Shown piece by piece: positions 39,301-50,999 of a DNA stretch of 64,000 nt. A model generated the notes under the pieces. It ran no database searches. It saw only the letters and a list, made by a program, of their open reading frames with translations, and was not told where the DNA came from. Source of the DNA: Scortum barcoo (Eukaryota; Chordata; Actinopteri; Centrarchiformes; Terapontidae); assembly GCA_023238725.1 (NCBI GenBank), contig CM041538.1:5059880-5123879 (forward strand), in the 5' to 3' direction. The translations under genes were made by a program, and so were the position numbers. The stretch's first letter is position 1. Every line of letters starts with the position of its first letter.

Positions 39301-40660
39301 TCAGTCTAATTTAACATTGTGCCACAGGTGTGTCACAGGTGTGCCTCAGCTGAGGTTTTGTTATCTGTTTATCCACTCTACATGCACCTGTTCCCTGATT
39401 CAAAAGATTCAAAAAGTGCGTCCTTATATCAAATGTCACTGACTGTGCTTGACTTCAGGTTTAAAGTCAGGTGTAGGGTATTGTATAGTTCTGTGCAGGC
39501 ACTGTAAGCTTTAAAGCAAAGCTTTAATGAGCCTGTCCTCACCAGACGGCCCACTTAGTCTTTGTTCAAACATTTTAAACGTGCTCAAATTTTCCCAACA
39601 AGCCATTTTTCATTTAAATGTGAGGACTTGTTGGCTCAAAAACAACATGCTTTTTTTTCACCTTAACCAACCTGCAATTTGTTCACACTCACACTTCAGC
39701 TGTGTTAGCATGATACAGTTTTCTTGTTTGTTATCATTCAACCGAATCCAAACAAGAAACAAGACACTGCCACATCCATGTGGCTTTAAAGAACATTTAT
39801 TTCAGATTTCTAACAGAACTGACATCAACACACACCCACAGATTTAACTGTGATCCTGACAAGGACATAATCTGCATGCAAACATAGTCCAACCACCTTT
39901 ATAAAAAGTGCAACCTTTCCTGTGTTGACTATATGGAATCAATACAAGAAATTAGGTGCTATTTCAGTCAACCTCCTGCACTGTATTGACGTCAGAGACA
40001 AAAAACTACATGTCAACACATGAATGGATTTTTTTGCACTCCACCTGTGGGTCTGAGGTGGAAAGAAAGGGAGAAATAAAAACACAAAATGGAGCTTAAT
40101 TAGACCTTTCTCTGATAAGGGCTCGATATATATTGAGTAAGCAGATGTCTTCCAATAAATTCTGGCCTGTTCCAAATGAGAAGGCAGGAAACAGAAGCGC
40201 ATCTGATATAGTCAATCAAGCGCAATTAATCTCAGTTGTGGGTAAAGGTATGGGCTGGTTGTAAAGTGCTTCACACCCGTGGCATCATTACACACTCGGA
40301 TGCCTGCTGCCTTTTAAGAGGTGTGCCGTGGTGGTCTATTTGTGCACTGGACCGTGTAGTGTACAAGCAAGGCCAGGGACATTACCCTCGCTGTGTGTCG
40401 CGACACTGTAGCCTCATCAAGGTAACCTGCAGGGAGGCAATCTGTGAACGGCGATCAACAATGCTCTAATCCAAATGTCACTTCCTTAACATTACATTCC
40501 TTTGGCTGAAGCCTATGTCTAAGACAACTACCAGTTTTACATGTACATATAAATAAGGAGCAAGCAGATGGAGCCACTGAGCCTAGACCACCGACACGGT
40601 GACCACCAGTCCTACCAAATGAGCCATTATTGACACCATATTACATCATGTATTAGTATT
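33340..40660. other. Non-coding, no gene recognised
   Basis: About 7.3 kb of unique sequence. It contains a short degenerate (TGAA)n tract at 34702-34735. The longest open frame of the window (173 codons, 37688-38209) lies here, but its translation is leucine/serine-rich with no domain. The DNA around it is rich in TAAT-type motifs, more like a regulatory block than an exon. Confidence 0.5.
34702..34735 (+). repeat. Degenerate (TGAA)n repeat
   Basis: About eight imperfect TGAA units with G and C substitutions. Confidence 0.75.
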
Positions 40661-40663
40661 GTG

Positions 40664-40666
<3 letters not shown>

Positions 40667-40730
<64 letters not shown>
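40667..40730 (+). repeat. (ATT)n microsatellite, 64 bp
   Basis: About 21 uninterrupted ATT units, lying about 100 bp before a probable MITE. Confidence 0.97.
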
Positions 40731-40731
<1 letters not shown>

Positions 40732-40832
40732 CTATGACCAATACAATTCATATTGTATGTTTTTGCATGTTTCATGTTTTGGTGACAAAATAAGTAATAC
40801 GTGAATATTTTACTCAGTGAACAAGGTATGGT

Positions 40833-41512
40833 GGCTGAGAATGGTCATGCTTCGAATTATTATTATTATCATTATTTTTAATGTTGTTATCTTGAGATCA
40901 CAAGTTAATTATGCTGTTATCTTGAGATAACAAACCAAATTTTTTTATGATAATAATATAATTATGGAGAACTCCAAAATGAGCATCTGGTTCATTTAAC
41001 CACAGGTGATTTAGACCTTCAAGATCACTGCCATGACTGTCGGGGAGGATCCACAAATAAACAATAATTAAGGCCTAAATCTTGCTGTAGTTACTTCATT
41101 GCAGCAGACAGTCTATCTCATTTTATAGTATCCAAAGATGAGAGGTTGACCCATCTCCCTGCTTCAGCCAGCAGCCACTAAAGTAAAGAATTATATAGAA
41201 TTTAATAAAGACATTATTTAAGTCATCCTGTTTGCCATGAGACTTTCAAGCCTGTCCTACTGTACATAATGACCCCCACAGGATCTCCACATAGACTACA
41301 GTCATCTATTGACTGAAAAGAACCTGTAAATAAACAAAGAAACATTATAAGACCTTGTGTTTTCTCATGATAAGGGGCTAATTATCTTGTTATCTTGAGA
41401 TAACAAAGCTCGTTTCCGGAGATCACAAGATAATTAACTTCCTCTGATCTCGAGATGGCTTTAACATGGCTTCAAAAAAAAAAAAAAAATGCAAGCACAG
41501 CCGTTCTCAGCT
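40833..41512. mobile_element. Probable non-autonomous DNA transposon (MITE-like) with terminal inverted repeats
   Basis: The left end GGCTGAGAATGGTCATGCTT (40833-40852) is matched by the reverse complement of the right end, AGCTGAGAACGGCTGTGCTT (ending near 41512), so the terminal repeats are about 20-25 bp and roughly 80 percent alike. Inside, the near-palindrome TGTTATCTTGAGATAACA occurs exactly at 40915-40932 and 41388-41405, with partial copies at about 40884 and 41420-41455 (GAGATCACAAG and ATCTCGAGAT forms). The 680-bp body has no transposase frame. Ends and palindromes fit a hAT- or Mutator-like non-autonomous element, but I could not find a target duplication, so the superfamily is open. 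Confidence 0.5.
41474..41489 (+). repeat. Poly-A tract, 16 bases
   Basis: A16 just inside the right end of the MITE-like element. Confidence 0.85.
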
Positions 41513-41514
41513 TC

Positions 41515-43095
41515 TGTTCAGGGCCCATGATTGGATCTTCTCTTTATAAAGATTCTGCCTAAAACATTCTCCCCACTGTGAGACAGAACAAAATATTTCC
41601 TATCCCAAAATCAGTGAAACAAAGACTACTAAAGCTCACCTAAATATTCTTTATTTCTGTCTATTTATTTATGCTATCAATGTTTTTTTTTGTTTTTTTT
41701 CTATGGCTTATTCTGTCCAATGTATGCAATGTAGCAACATTTTGTAGAACCATTGCCAAGCCAAGCAGCCCACAGACACAGTGGCATGGAGACATAGTAG
41801 AATTCATCCTTAAAGATTGGGGTGATTATTAACATTTATCTGGACACCATTAATTAATTGTGCAATTGTTGAAGTAGCCAGCATTAGAGAAGTTTTTTTA
41901 GAGTGGTAACTAGCTAAAGTTACATTGTTAACTTACTACAGATCTTTGGTGTAGTGTGACTTGGGCAGCACCAATGAGGGTAAGACACAGCAGGTTCCCC
42001 AACATACTCACAGGCCCTCTTTGTTTCATTTGTCCATGAATGACAGCACTGTAAATCAAATTTCACCCCAAAATCTGACATTTTAAGAGAATTGGTTTGG
42101 CGCAGTAACACGTATTTAATACAGTCACAGGTATGTGTTTTAGAGAGTTTTTTACAAAGGCCTTGAACGCAGCTATAATTTTCAATTTGTTGTGTTTTAT
42201 TCAGTGGTGTTTTCTCAGTTTCACAATTGCTTCCACTGTGTCAAGTGTCAACTCCCGTCTCTGAACATAATTAGAAGCGTGTCCATGCATAGTGAGGGAG
42301 GAGGGAAAAAAAAAGCCTACACATTCAAGTAAAGCACAGTACTCGAGGAACTACAATTAATTATTTTTCGCCACTGGTCTATGGTCATGTCCTCAAGATG
42401 TCAGAACCTTTTTAGCTTCTTAGAGAGGTGGATTTAGTTTGAGGGTTATTGAAGAATGGCTCTAATCATTAATTCCCTTGATTCTACGGTATTGTGTACA
42501 TGTTTACTCTAGTGAGCCAGAATCCTATTCTGTTCAGGAATATGTCAAGCATTCACATGATACAAGCAAACAATTTGCAGTTTTTCTCTTAATGAATTCC
42601 CCAATGTTATTAGACGGCCCAGTGCATTCAGCTTAGCAAACATCCAAAAAGTCACCATGGTACATTTATAGTTATTAGATTCTCTCACGGACGAGAGGAA
42701 AACGCTTCCCCCTCTTTGTAATGTAATGTATATTAATCTGTTCATCCATAAAATCAGATCAAGGATTATGAGAAACGCTGAATCCAATACTTTTCATGAT
42801 ACATTAACCTCATATGTACTTATCACAAATGGTGTTTGTATCATCAGCACAGTGATAACAAACAAAGCCACAGGGGGCTCAAAGGGAGGCAGAGATTACG
42901 CTTTTCCTCTTTTGTAATTTCAAGCCCTTCTTTCTTACTGTTTTAGACTTTATTTTGTAGTCACGCACTGATTACACCTGAACATAGCAATAGCAGGAAC
43001 AACAATAGGCCATTACTGCTGATGGAAAAAAGCCGCCTTGACTTTCAGGATTTCACAATTGTCAAATCAGTCACCTGAGGTATTTTATCCCTTTT
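41515..43095. other. Non-coding, no gene recognised
   Basis: AT-rich unique DNA. No coding motif, RNA gene or mobile element was recognised. Confidence 0.5.
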
Positions 43096-43099
43096 GAGC

Positions 43100-43770
43100 A
43101 CACGCAATTATTCCAAAGGACATCGGGCCTTGTATCCTCGTCAAACGAGAGGCAGCAGACAATGTGACCCCATCCACGGGAGCAGCAGATAGGTTCAGGC
43201 CTCGTGTTAACTGTCTGACACAATACTTGCGGCGCTCTCATCACCGACGCGTCTGCTCCTTGACTGTTTCTTGAGCGCTCATTGTAGCTGCCATACGCGT
43301 ATTATCACTGATGACATGCAACACATTTCCGTGTCTTTGCTAGGAAGTCCCAGGATCCCTCAGTGGACGCTCATCTTCACAAAGCAATTTAACATTTTAA
43401 AGGCTCCCTCTCCCATGCTCTGTTCCTCTGAGATCCGAAATAGGTCCACGACCGGGAGGACAAGTGATACCAGTCGCGACTTGCCGTGAGGCGGGGGAGA
43501 GCTAGATGGGGGTGAGGGAATGAGCAAGTGTTTGGATCTCAGGGGACTGCGAATCAGAGGCAGAGGTCTTCGTAGGTCCGGGGAGAGGAGTGGACGGAGG
43601 GAGGGTGACGGAGAACAAGAGGCTGAGAGCCCAGGGAGATGGAAGTGTGAGTGTGGTGGGAGGAGGGTTCACAATTCAGAGGGACGGGAAAAGTGCTTGT
43701 TCGTGTGTTACAGCATGTATGTGTGGGACATCCACCATCGCCCCTTCCCGTCTCTTGTGGGAGGGGAAGA
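43100..43770. promoter_or_regulatory. CpG-rich segment, possible promoter or regulatory island
   Basis: By eye about 30 CpG dinucleotides fall in some 670 bp (for example GCGGCGCTC, ACCGACGCGTC, ACGCGT, GTCGCGAC), far denser than anywhere else in the window. A GC-box-like GAGGCGGGGGA lies at about 43488, and the second half is purine-rich (GGAGGGAGGGTGACGG). Overlapping 115- and 134-codon frames here are Arg/Gly-rich without a domain and are probably composition artefacts. It may be an unmethylated island or unannotated promoter. No TATA box or recognised exon is attached. Confidence 0.35.
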
Positions 43771-43774
43771 TGCA

Positions 43775-46080
43775 GAGATCACTGAAGGTTTCTGGTTTGT
43801 TAAAGCAGCAGAGAAAAAGAAACATGTCTGCTATTCGAGTCTTAGCATTACAGCACTGGCAAAATGACGACAACCTTACTGCACTTACAACCTACTGCAC
43901 TGAAACAGATTTAGCTAATAAAGTTGTAACATCTTATATCATTTTGTTCTGTGGTTTGGGTTATTTCAGCTCACACAGGGAACATCCCACATAAACCACA
44001 AGAATGTTTTTAGGAAACAGCCCAGTATCACAAGGAACAAATTATTGGTCGTGTCAGCCAAATGTACAGTGTACAATTTACATCCAGCGCCAACATGCAG
44101 TGGGCGTGGAAGTCAGCTGACTTGAGTTCATGTCCAGTCATTGTCAGTAAGCTAAATGTTGCCTTTTAACCCTGATGGTCCCTCCTTGATCTTAACACTG
44201 TATTCCACATTCACTTTGTGTGTATGTGTGCAGCTATGAAGCAAGTTTATTTAGCGGCAGATCATCCTCAGATAGCTGGGTTTAATGGCTGGCATGGACA
44301 GTAATAAACTGATCATAGTGAAGCCTAATTAACAAATCACAAATCAGCAATAACAAAACAGCTTAATGCAAGAGCAGCTAAAGATGATGGATAAAGAGCA
44401 TTTTGAAAGTAGATAAAAGTCCAAATTTGCAGTGTTTGATGTCAGTTAGACTGCTAATGGTGTGGAATTGTACCGACAACACAACGTTCAACCAAACCCA
44501 CCTGCCAACAGCAGGATATTAACCATGTAGTCGATTTTGTGGTCAGACATAGTAGAAAATATCATTTTAAAATCTTGTCATTGAATGTGATGTGAGGTTT
44601 TGAAGAAATGCCTCATTGCAATGTTCTTTGGAGGCACTTGGATTGTGGAAAAAGTTTATTTTTATTTATTTTTCACATTTTATTTGTCCAGTGATTTGGG
44701 AATGTGTCTAACTTTTTGAATCTTGTTAGAAAGAGTGATTTCATAAATGTATTTATTTATTTATTACAAAGTTTATATGTTAACTTAATAGCTTATATAG
44801 TATAAATACTTTTTTTTATACTTTTATCATGATTGGGCAGTTTCTCCTTCTTTTTACATCACACAGCTTTTTACATAAAAGTGGTGGTACAATGAATGTT
44901 GGTACAAAGAAATCCTGAGTATCTTTATTTCCTTTACTTCAAATTTACTTAATTTGGTCAAACAAACAATCAAGTCAGATCTCCATCATAACTGAACCTT
45001 AGAATAGAGTTTGTTGTGGGGGTTTGTAGAAAAAGCAAAACTCCAAATAATCACGTGTCATACATTGTGAATAACAAGCCAAATTGCCCTCCATTTAAAT
45101 GGTGTTCTCTGACGTAATGATCACAAAAAAGTTTTGATTTCTGTGCATGTGCCTGTTTTTACTTAAAACCATTGTGTTAGTTTTTTTATGCTACTTTTTA
45201 ATGTTGTTTTGTTTAATTCAGCCAAACTACCTGAATTGTAGTCTCAGTTAAACCAATTCTGGTCATAACTTCTTTTTTGTCTTTTGTTCAAACAGCAGAA
45301 CATAATATTCATCATTTATACATTTTGTAAACAAGCCGTTAAAAAAAACTTTCATGTAAACAAGACTTTTGACATGAAAATGAAGCAAAGATTTTGAAAA
45401 TTATATTCATATTTGCTTTTTGTCTGACCTTCACTGGCACCAAACACAATATTTTTCTCCATCACCAAAAAAAAAAAAATCTGACATGTTTGCCTGAGGA
45501 CCATCCCATTTCAAAGGTGGATTTTGTATGTAGACAACAAACTAGTAATTTCCCTCGGCACAGCAGCTGAGAACACTCGTCTGTGCGATGACAAACGGAA
45601 AGGGTTATCCAGTCCCCTCAGAATACCTCACAAACATCGCTCAGATAAACCTAATTTTGCCCAAGGCTCTCTTCACCTGCTTGAAAACTAGAGCAATAAA
45701 TTTGCAAATATCTTCAAGAATTCCCACTTCTCTAAACCTGCAGTAACTGTACCTCCACAGGGGCATATCACTTTCCCTTGAGGACTTTGGGAAATATGTT
45801 TGAGGCCTTCAGGTTTTTTTTTTCTCACTCTAACAATTACAAACGTCATGGAAGAAAAATCACAAGCTCCATCAGGGGCCCTGTAGCACTTTTTAGGGGG
45901 TGACATTGCCAAATGTGTTGGCTGTTTATTTATTAATTTTGCATAACATTATTCATGAATATTAATGTCGCCTCATAGTGGGAACTGTTTGCAGCACTCA
46001 GTGGGCTGGAAGAGGCCATGAAACAAAGATGGAGAAAATCATACTCACTGATGTGAAGTGGGAGTTGTGGGCTTTCTGTT
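43775..46080. other. Non-coding, no gene recognised
   Basis: AT-rich unique DNA. Near 45910-45985 a cluster TTATTAATTTTGCATAAC...ATTCATGAATATTAATG gives an enhancer-like look. No coding sequence was recognised. Confidence 0.5.
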
Positions 46081-46081
46081 T

Positions 46082-46082
<1 letters not shown>

Positions 46083-46170
<88 letters not shown>

Positions 46171-46223
46171 ATAGATATAGATATATAGATATACATATAT
46201 ATATATACACACATGTATATATA
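46083..46223 (+). repeat. (CTAT)22 microsatellite with compound AT/GATA tail
   Basis: Twenty-two CTAT units (46083-46170) run into an alternating ATAGATAT/ATAT/ACAC stretch to about 46223. The 105-codon frame across it, with its repeated Ile-Tyr-Leu-Ser block, is an artefact. Confidence 0.97.
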
Positions 46224-46229
46224 GGTTTA

Positions 46230-49200
46230 GAGAAGAAGGGACATCAAGCGAGCAAACATTTTTCCGCTCAAATATTTGACATAATTTCTCTCTGACTTTC
46301 CAAAGAGCTGTCCAAGAAACGCTTCACACCATTTTCCAAGAATAAGTCATACGGGAGCTGTGGGCTGACCTATAGCGAGTCTTTACCCTGAGACTCGAGC
46401 TGCTTTTAGAACAGACAGCCAAACTTCAGGTCAGCAGGGATTAATTAGCTTTTTGAAACCCACCCAGCAGATGTCAAGGTAATCTTGGGATGCGGGCTGC
46501 AGAGGTCAATGCAATATCTCAGAGCAGAGGGAACGGGAGCTGATCTCACCAGTGTCCAACGCTCTGCCATGCCAGGCATTAGTCCCAAATAGGCTGAGAC
46601 CGCTCGGTGCCAACCCCCAGCCCTCATCCAGGTCCCATTAATGGCAAAGCGTATAATTGGGTCACATATTTCATGCCTGCAGAAATCAACAGAACTTTTT
46701 AACTATGTTTCATTTGAAATTACCCATGAATAAGCGCACAGCAGCAGAAAATGTGTGACAATTTACGCTGACAAAACTTTAGAGACTTTCTGATGCCTTT
46801 GAATAAATCAAGTTTTCACACATTAAATTGGGAGAAATTGTCAGTTTTCCCTTGTCCCGTTTTATCTGGGTAAACAGAGTCTCACATTGCCAGACCAAGC
46901 TCCACTATTCTAGGGCTCTGTGCCAGCACAGGAGGAAACTCCGGCCAAACCCATTATTATTCTGTGAAAGGTGAGAAAACACTCAGGGTTGAGAGGCGTT
47001 GAGATCAGAATTGTCAAGGGCTGCCTTAAACTGTACTAAACTAAAATAGCATTGTGGAACATTTGGGGACAGTACCAACACCAGCCTTTTTTCAAACTAT
47101 ATCTGACAGCTTTAGTTAGTCATTTATTTAGCTAAAATTTATATTACTAATACAAAATTAAACAACTCATAAATTGAGATGTAACACTATGGATTAATCT
47201 ACCATTCAGTATATTAAGCCTTTCTTATTAAGAAATGAGCCTGATTTTACTAACTGCAACATAAGTGATGGTTACATATTAATGCATCAATAATTATAAT
47301 CTACTGATATGATCTATATTATGTTAAATAAAGTTCTGAATGCAGGGATTTTGCTTGCCTAGAATTTTGCTATTTTTACTCTCATTTTGTTGCCTTTTGC
47401 ACCACCTGTGGTGAAAATTTGTAAATGCAGGTGTGTTTTTGTTGAGTTTCAGTTTCAAGCTTTCATCATCTGTATGAACGATTTACTGACAGTGCGAGCG
47501 GAACAGTACACCATTTCATACACAGGTGAGTTGTAGAGCAAGTCCGTTGCATTAAAAGCCTTGATAAAAGCCTGACTGTGTGGTGCTATGTCACACATAG
47601 GTCATAATGCTGCAGGCTTTCATCAGTGGGCCATAGGCTCAGTCACCATTATGTTACATGATTCAGCAAGTGCAAGATCTGAGTACTTATTCCTCCTATT
47701 GATCCGATAGTTGCAGAGACATTTCACTCAAAACCACAAAAGTCAGCCTCACAAACTCACAAAAAGTCATTAGAATCCATCCTCTAAGAACCATGGATGT
47801 CTGTGTACCATTTCTTGCCAGCCAGTTAAGTAGTTGAGATCTTTCATTCTGACCTAAAGTGGTGAACTGCCTGACTGACGCTGCCTTCCCTCAAGACATG
47901 CTGCTACTGTGGCTAAAAATCCATCCAGGCCCACGCTTGCACGATCCAAGCCTCCATCATTAGCATGTAGAATCTGAGCTTGAGCATGTGTTATTATGGT
48001 TGTTTAGGACAGGAAAGAGGTCTGGTAAAATTGGCTGATTCTGTGATTGGGAAAAACAATGTTGGCAGACAGGCGTTGACTGCACTAAGCCAATGTTATT
48101 GTGCAACAATGTGCACATGCATAATTAAACCAGTCGGCAAACGTGAGGGGGCCTTTTTCCTGCACATAAACAATAGAACAAAAGTCTATGCACAACTTCA
48201 GTAGAATCTACAGAATTTACAAAAGAGGTCTGTCCTCCTGCAGGATTCACATCTTTTACCATCATTAGAACATTAATTGTTACATTAATGCACACAGATG
48301 ATGCTCATAGAGATGGGGATTTAGACATGTTAATGCAGGGCAGGGTATACTGTAAGGCAAGCTGTACTAGTAGAGGGTTTATCACAGTGGTCCATATCTG
48401 ATGAATCAAATTATAATGGAAACATACAGCTTTTTCCTTAAGTAGAAGAGAAGACAACAGAAAACAAAGAAGCTTGCAGTATATTCATAACAGTGGCTGA
48501 GAATAGCTCATTTCCCTTTGTTCCAAGCTGACCCCACTGTTGAGAATTGGCGACCTGCTCAACAGTGGCAGAGCTTTAATGACTCAGAAAATGCAGCCAA
48601 GCAGGATGTTCACTGTTTTAATAAGCAGGTGCAGAGCTTGAATGTAGGTCTCATCAAATCTAGCAATTAATATGTTTAGAGGAACACTGATGGTGAGTGT
48701 TATTTCAGTAACAGCCCAGTGAAGAGCCCTGAATTCACAGTGGTACATATACCAGCTCTGTCTATCTTTCTTTGCATTTCTATGCAGGTGTTTCTGGTTA
48801 AGATCCATATTTTATAATGGCGTGCTATTTTCAAGGTTCCAGGATATCTGAGATATACCACCTATATTTCTGCAGAGTTAATGCTGAACACAGCAAAGCT
48901 TCCTGGGAGAACGTGCAGCCTAAAGGCTCCTCTAGTCCCTTAAGGAACAGCCGAACTCACGTCTGGTACAATAATAACAGACTCCTGTTCTGATCGATGA
49001 TGCTAACATTTTTATTAAAGTTTCCGAAATAAGCTGCATAAGTGAGTCAGATCATTTCCGAGGCAGGTGACATTTATTGCCTTGTTGGCTCAAAGCATGA
49101 GCTCTGTATAGCAGCCATGCGTCATCATTGTATGACGATATACACTGCGTGACAGTCACGGTGCAGTAAAGAGACTTAGGTAAACATGCATCACAGAATT

Positions 49201-50550
49201 ATTCACACAGTTTGACTGGCAAATGAAGTGAACACCAGAGGAATTGACACTTGAAACCAAAGACATTGACCAGAGCCACAACAACCTGTTACCTCAGTCC
49301 CACTGCTACAATAACTGGATACTACTCATTTGAGGGAACAAATTAATTAATTTGCGTGCACTAATTGCACATTAGAGAGTATGTATTACCAATTTGTGCA
49401 CCCAAATTCATTCTTCATGCGTATAAATTAATAACTGTTTCACACAAATTAGTAGTTTGAGGTTAGCATTTACTAATGATGAGAAATTTTGCCCCTGATT
49501 CCTGCTGGACTGCACACAAAAAGAAACGTATTTGAGTGTTTTGCTTATCTAGTGATCCCATTGATAAGGAAAAGACACACCAGGAGTACTGAAATCAAGC
49601 TGCTTGCATCTCATCTCAACAGCTTTTTTGTGCTAGTACTGTACAAGGATGTTTTGGTTGTAGCTGAAACACTCAAGTTTCAGCAATGGGGACTTGAACT
49701 GCAGGACTTTCAAATTCTCCAAAATGCTGTAATGCTCCCAGACTACGATTATTATTGACATGGGGTTGGACAAGCTGTACAATGTGGAGCGTGCTGATAA
49801 CAAGATTAGTCCAGCTGGAAATATCCACAACTGGTGCCACAGATCACGATATTTGACAAAAACACACAAGACGTTGTTTTTTTTACGGGTGTGTCTGCAG
49901 CCTCCCTCCCTGCCCACCTCTGCTGCATACTCCCTGAATATGGTTCAAATCCCATCTCAAACATCCTTATTTACTTCTGAAGTCGGAGGTGCTATAGCGA
50001 TTGCAGGTTTTGGCTGCCATAAACTGCTGTAGCATCTGGGACAGCTTACACTGAGATTAAGACGCATCTGAGAACTACTTAAAGCAGACAACTGTCATGA
50101 CGGCGAGGAGTGTGGATTCCATGTTGATTTCTGTGTTTTGGTCCTAAATCTAAAAAAAAGTCTCATAATTCTGGCAAAAGTCCATGTAATCTGCACCACA
50201 CTTGAACACACTTGCAGAATATAAACATGTTGGATATGTCGGACAAATTTTATGATCACTGCTGCTAACATTCCTTTCCACCGCCCTAATTTGTGTTTAC
50301 CACAGCATCTGTATGTTTTTACTTTGTATCACTGAGCAATTAATGCTGTCATTCATTAGAGCTGTGTCAGAGCTTCCTCATTAAAGTACATCTAAGTACG
50401 TCTTAGGTATCAGAGATTCTATATTAACTGCTGTTTTGCAGGGCATCCTGTTTGATTGTTGATGCTGCGCTTTACACGGTTTCTTGATGCAATGCAGCCT
50501 AATTAACAGTGTTTTAAGAGATGTGGTAATTTGTTTTGTAGATGCAGATA
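46230..50550. other. Non-coding, no gene recognised
   Basis: Unique DNA without a recognisable gene or element. The stretch 46440-46830 is compositionally balanced and could be a conserved element, but nothing identifies it. Open frames are 94 codons or shorter. Confidence 0.5.
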
Positions 50551-50555
50551 TACGT

Positions 50556-50579
50556 TATATATATATATATATATATATA
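50556..50579 (+). repeat. (TA)n microsatellite, 24 bp
   Basis: Twelve TA units. Confidence 0.93.
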
Positions 50580-50744
50580 CACAAATGAAGTCAGATGCAT
50601 TTAAAATGTTTAAACTCATTTAATTGTTAATTTTCTGTACACGATTTTATCATTTAGGCACCAAAACTCCTCTCCTTGTTAATCTGAACTATAAGAAGAT
50701 GGTAATATTTCAATATGGCCATATACAAGTACTTGGAGAAGGTA

Positions 50745-50990
50745 TATGAGATGAGAGGTATAGAATGATGGTCCTTTCAGGGGATTTTGCCCCGTTTCTT
50801 GGCCCCTTCCAAATAGCACCCAGAGGTCTAGGTCATTAACAGAGAAGCCAGCCAGGAGCTGGTTTAGGGATTCACCGTCTTGTCTGAGGACACTTCAAGG
50901 TCCTGTATAGTTGAAAGAGAGCCTCCTTGCTCACTGTGAGGCTCGCAGAGCTTGATGGTGCACGAACAAAGACACTAAAAAGGTCAGAGA
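50745..50990. repeat. Possible degraded interspersed repeat
   Basis: The wording GTCTTGTCTGAGGACACTTC (about 50879) resembles the CTTGCCCAAGGACACTTC motif seen in many copies of common teleost interspersed repeats, and the segment is GC-richer than its flanks. No ends or target duplication were seen, so the assignment is weak. Confidence 0.2.
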
Positions 50991-50999
50991 GAGAAAAAG

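Noticed and set aside
43520..43994. Overlapping 115- and 134-codon frames rich in Arg and Gly
   Set aside because: Two different frames are equally open over the CpG-rich and purine-rich segment. There is no domain and no splice context, so composition explains them.
45978..46295. 105-codon frame with a repeated Ile-Tyr-Leu-Ser block
   Set aside because: It is an artefact of the (CTAT)22 tract.
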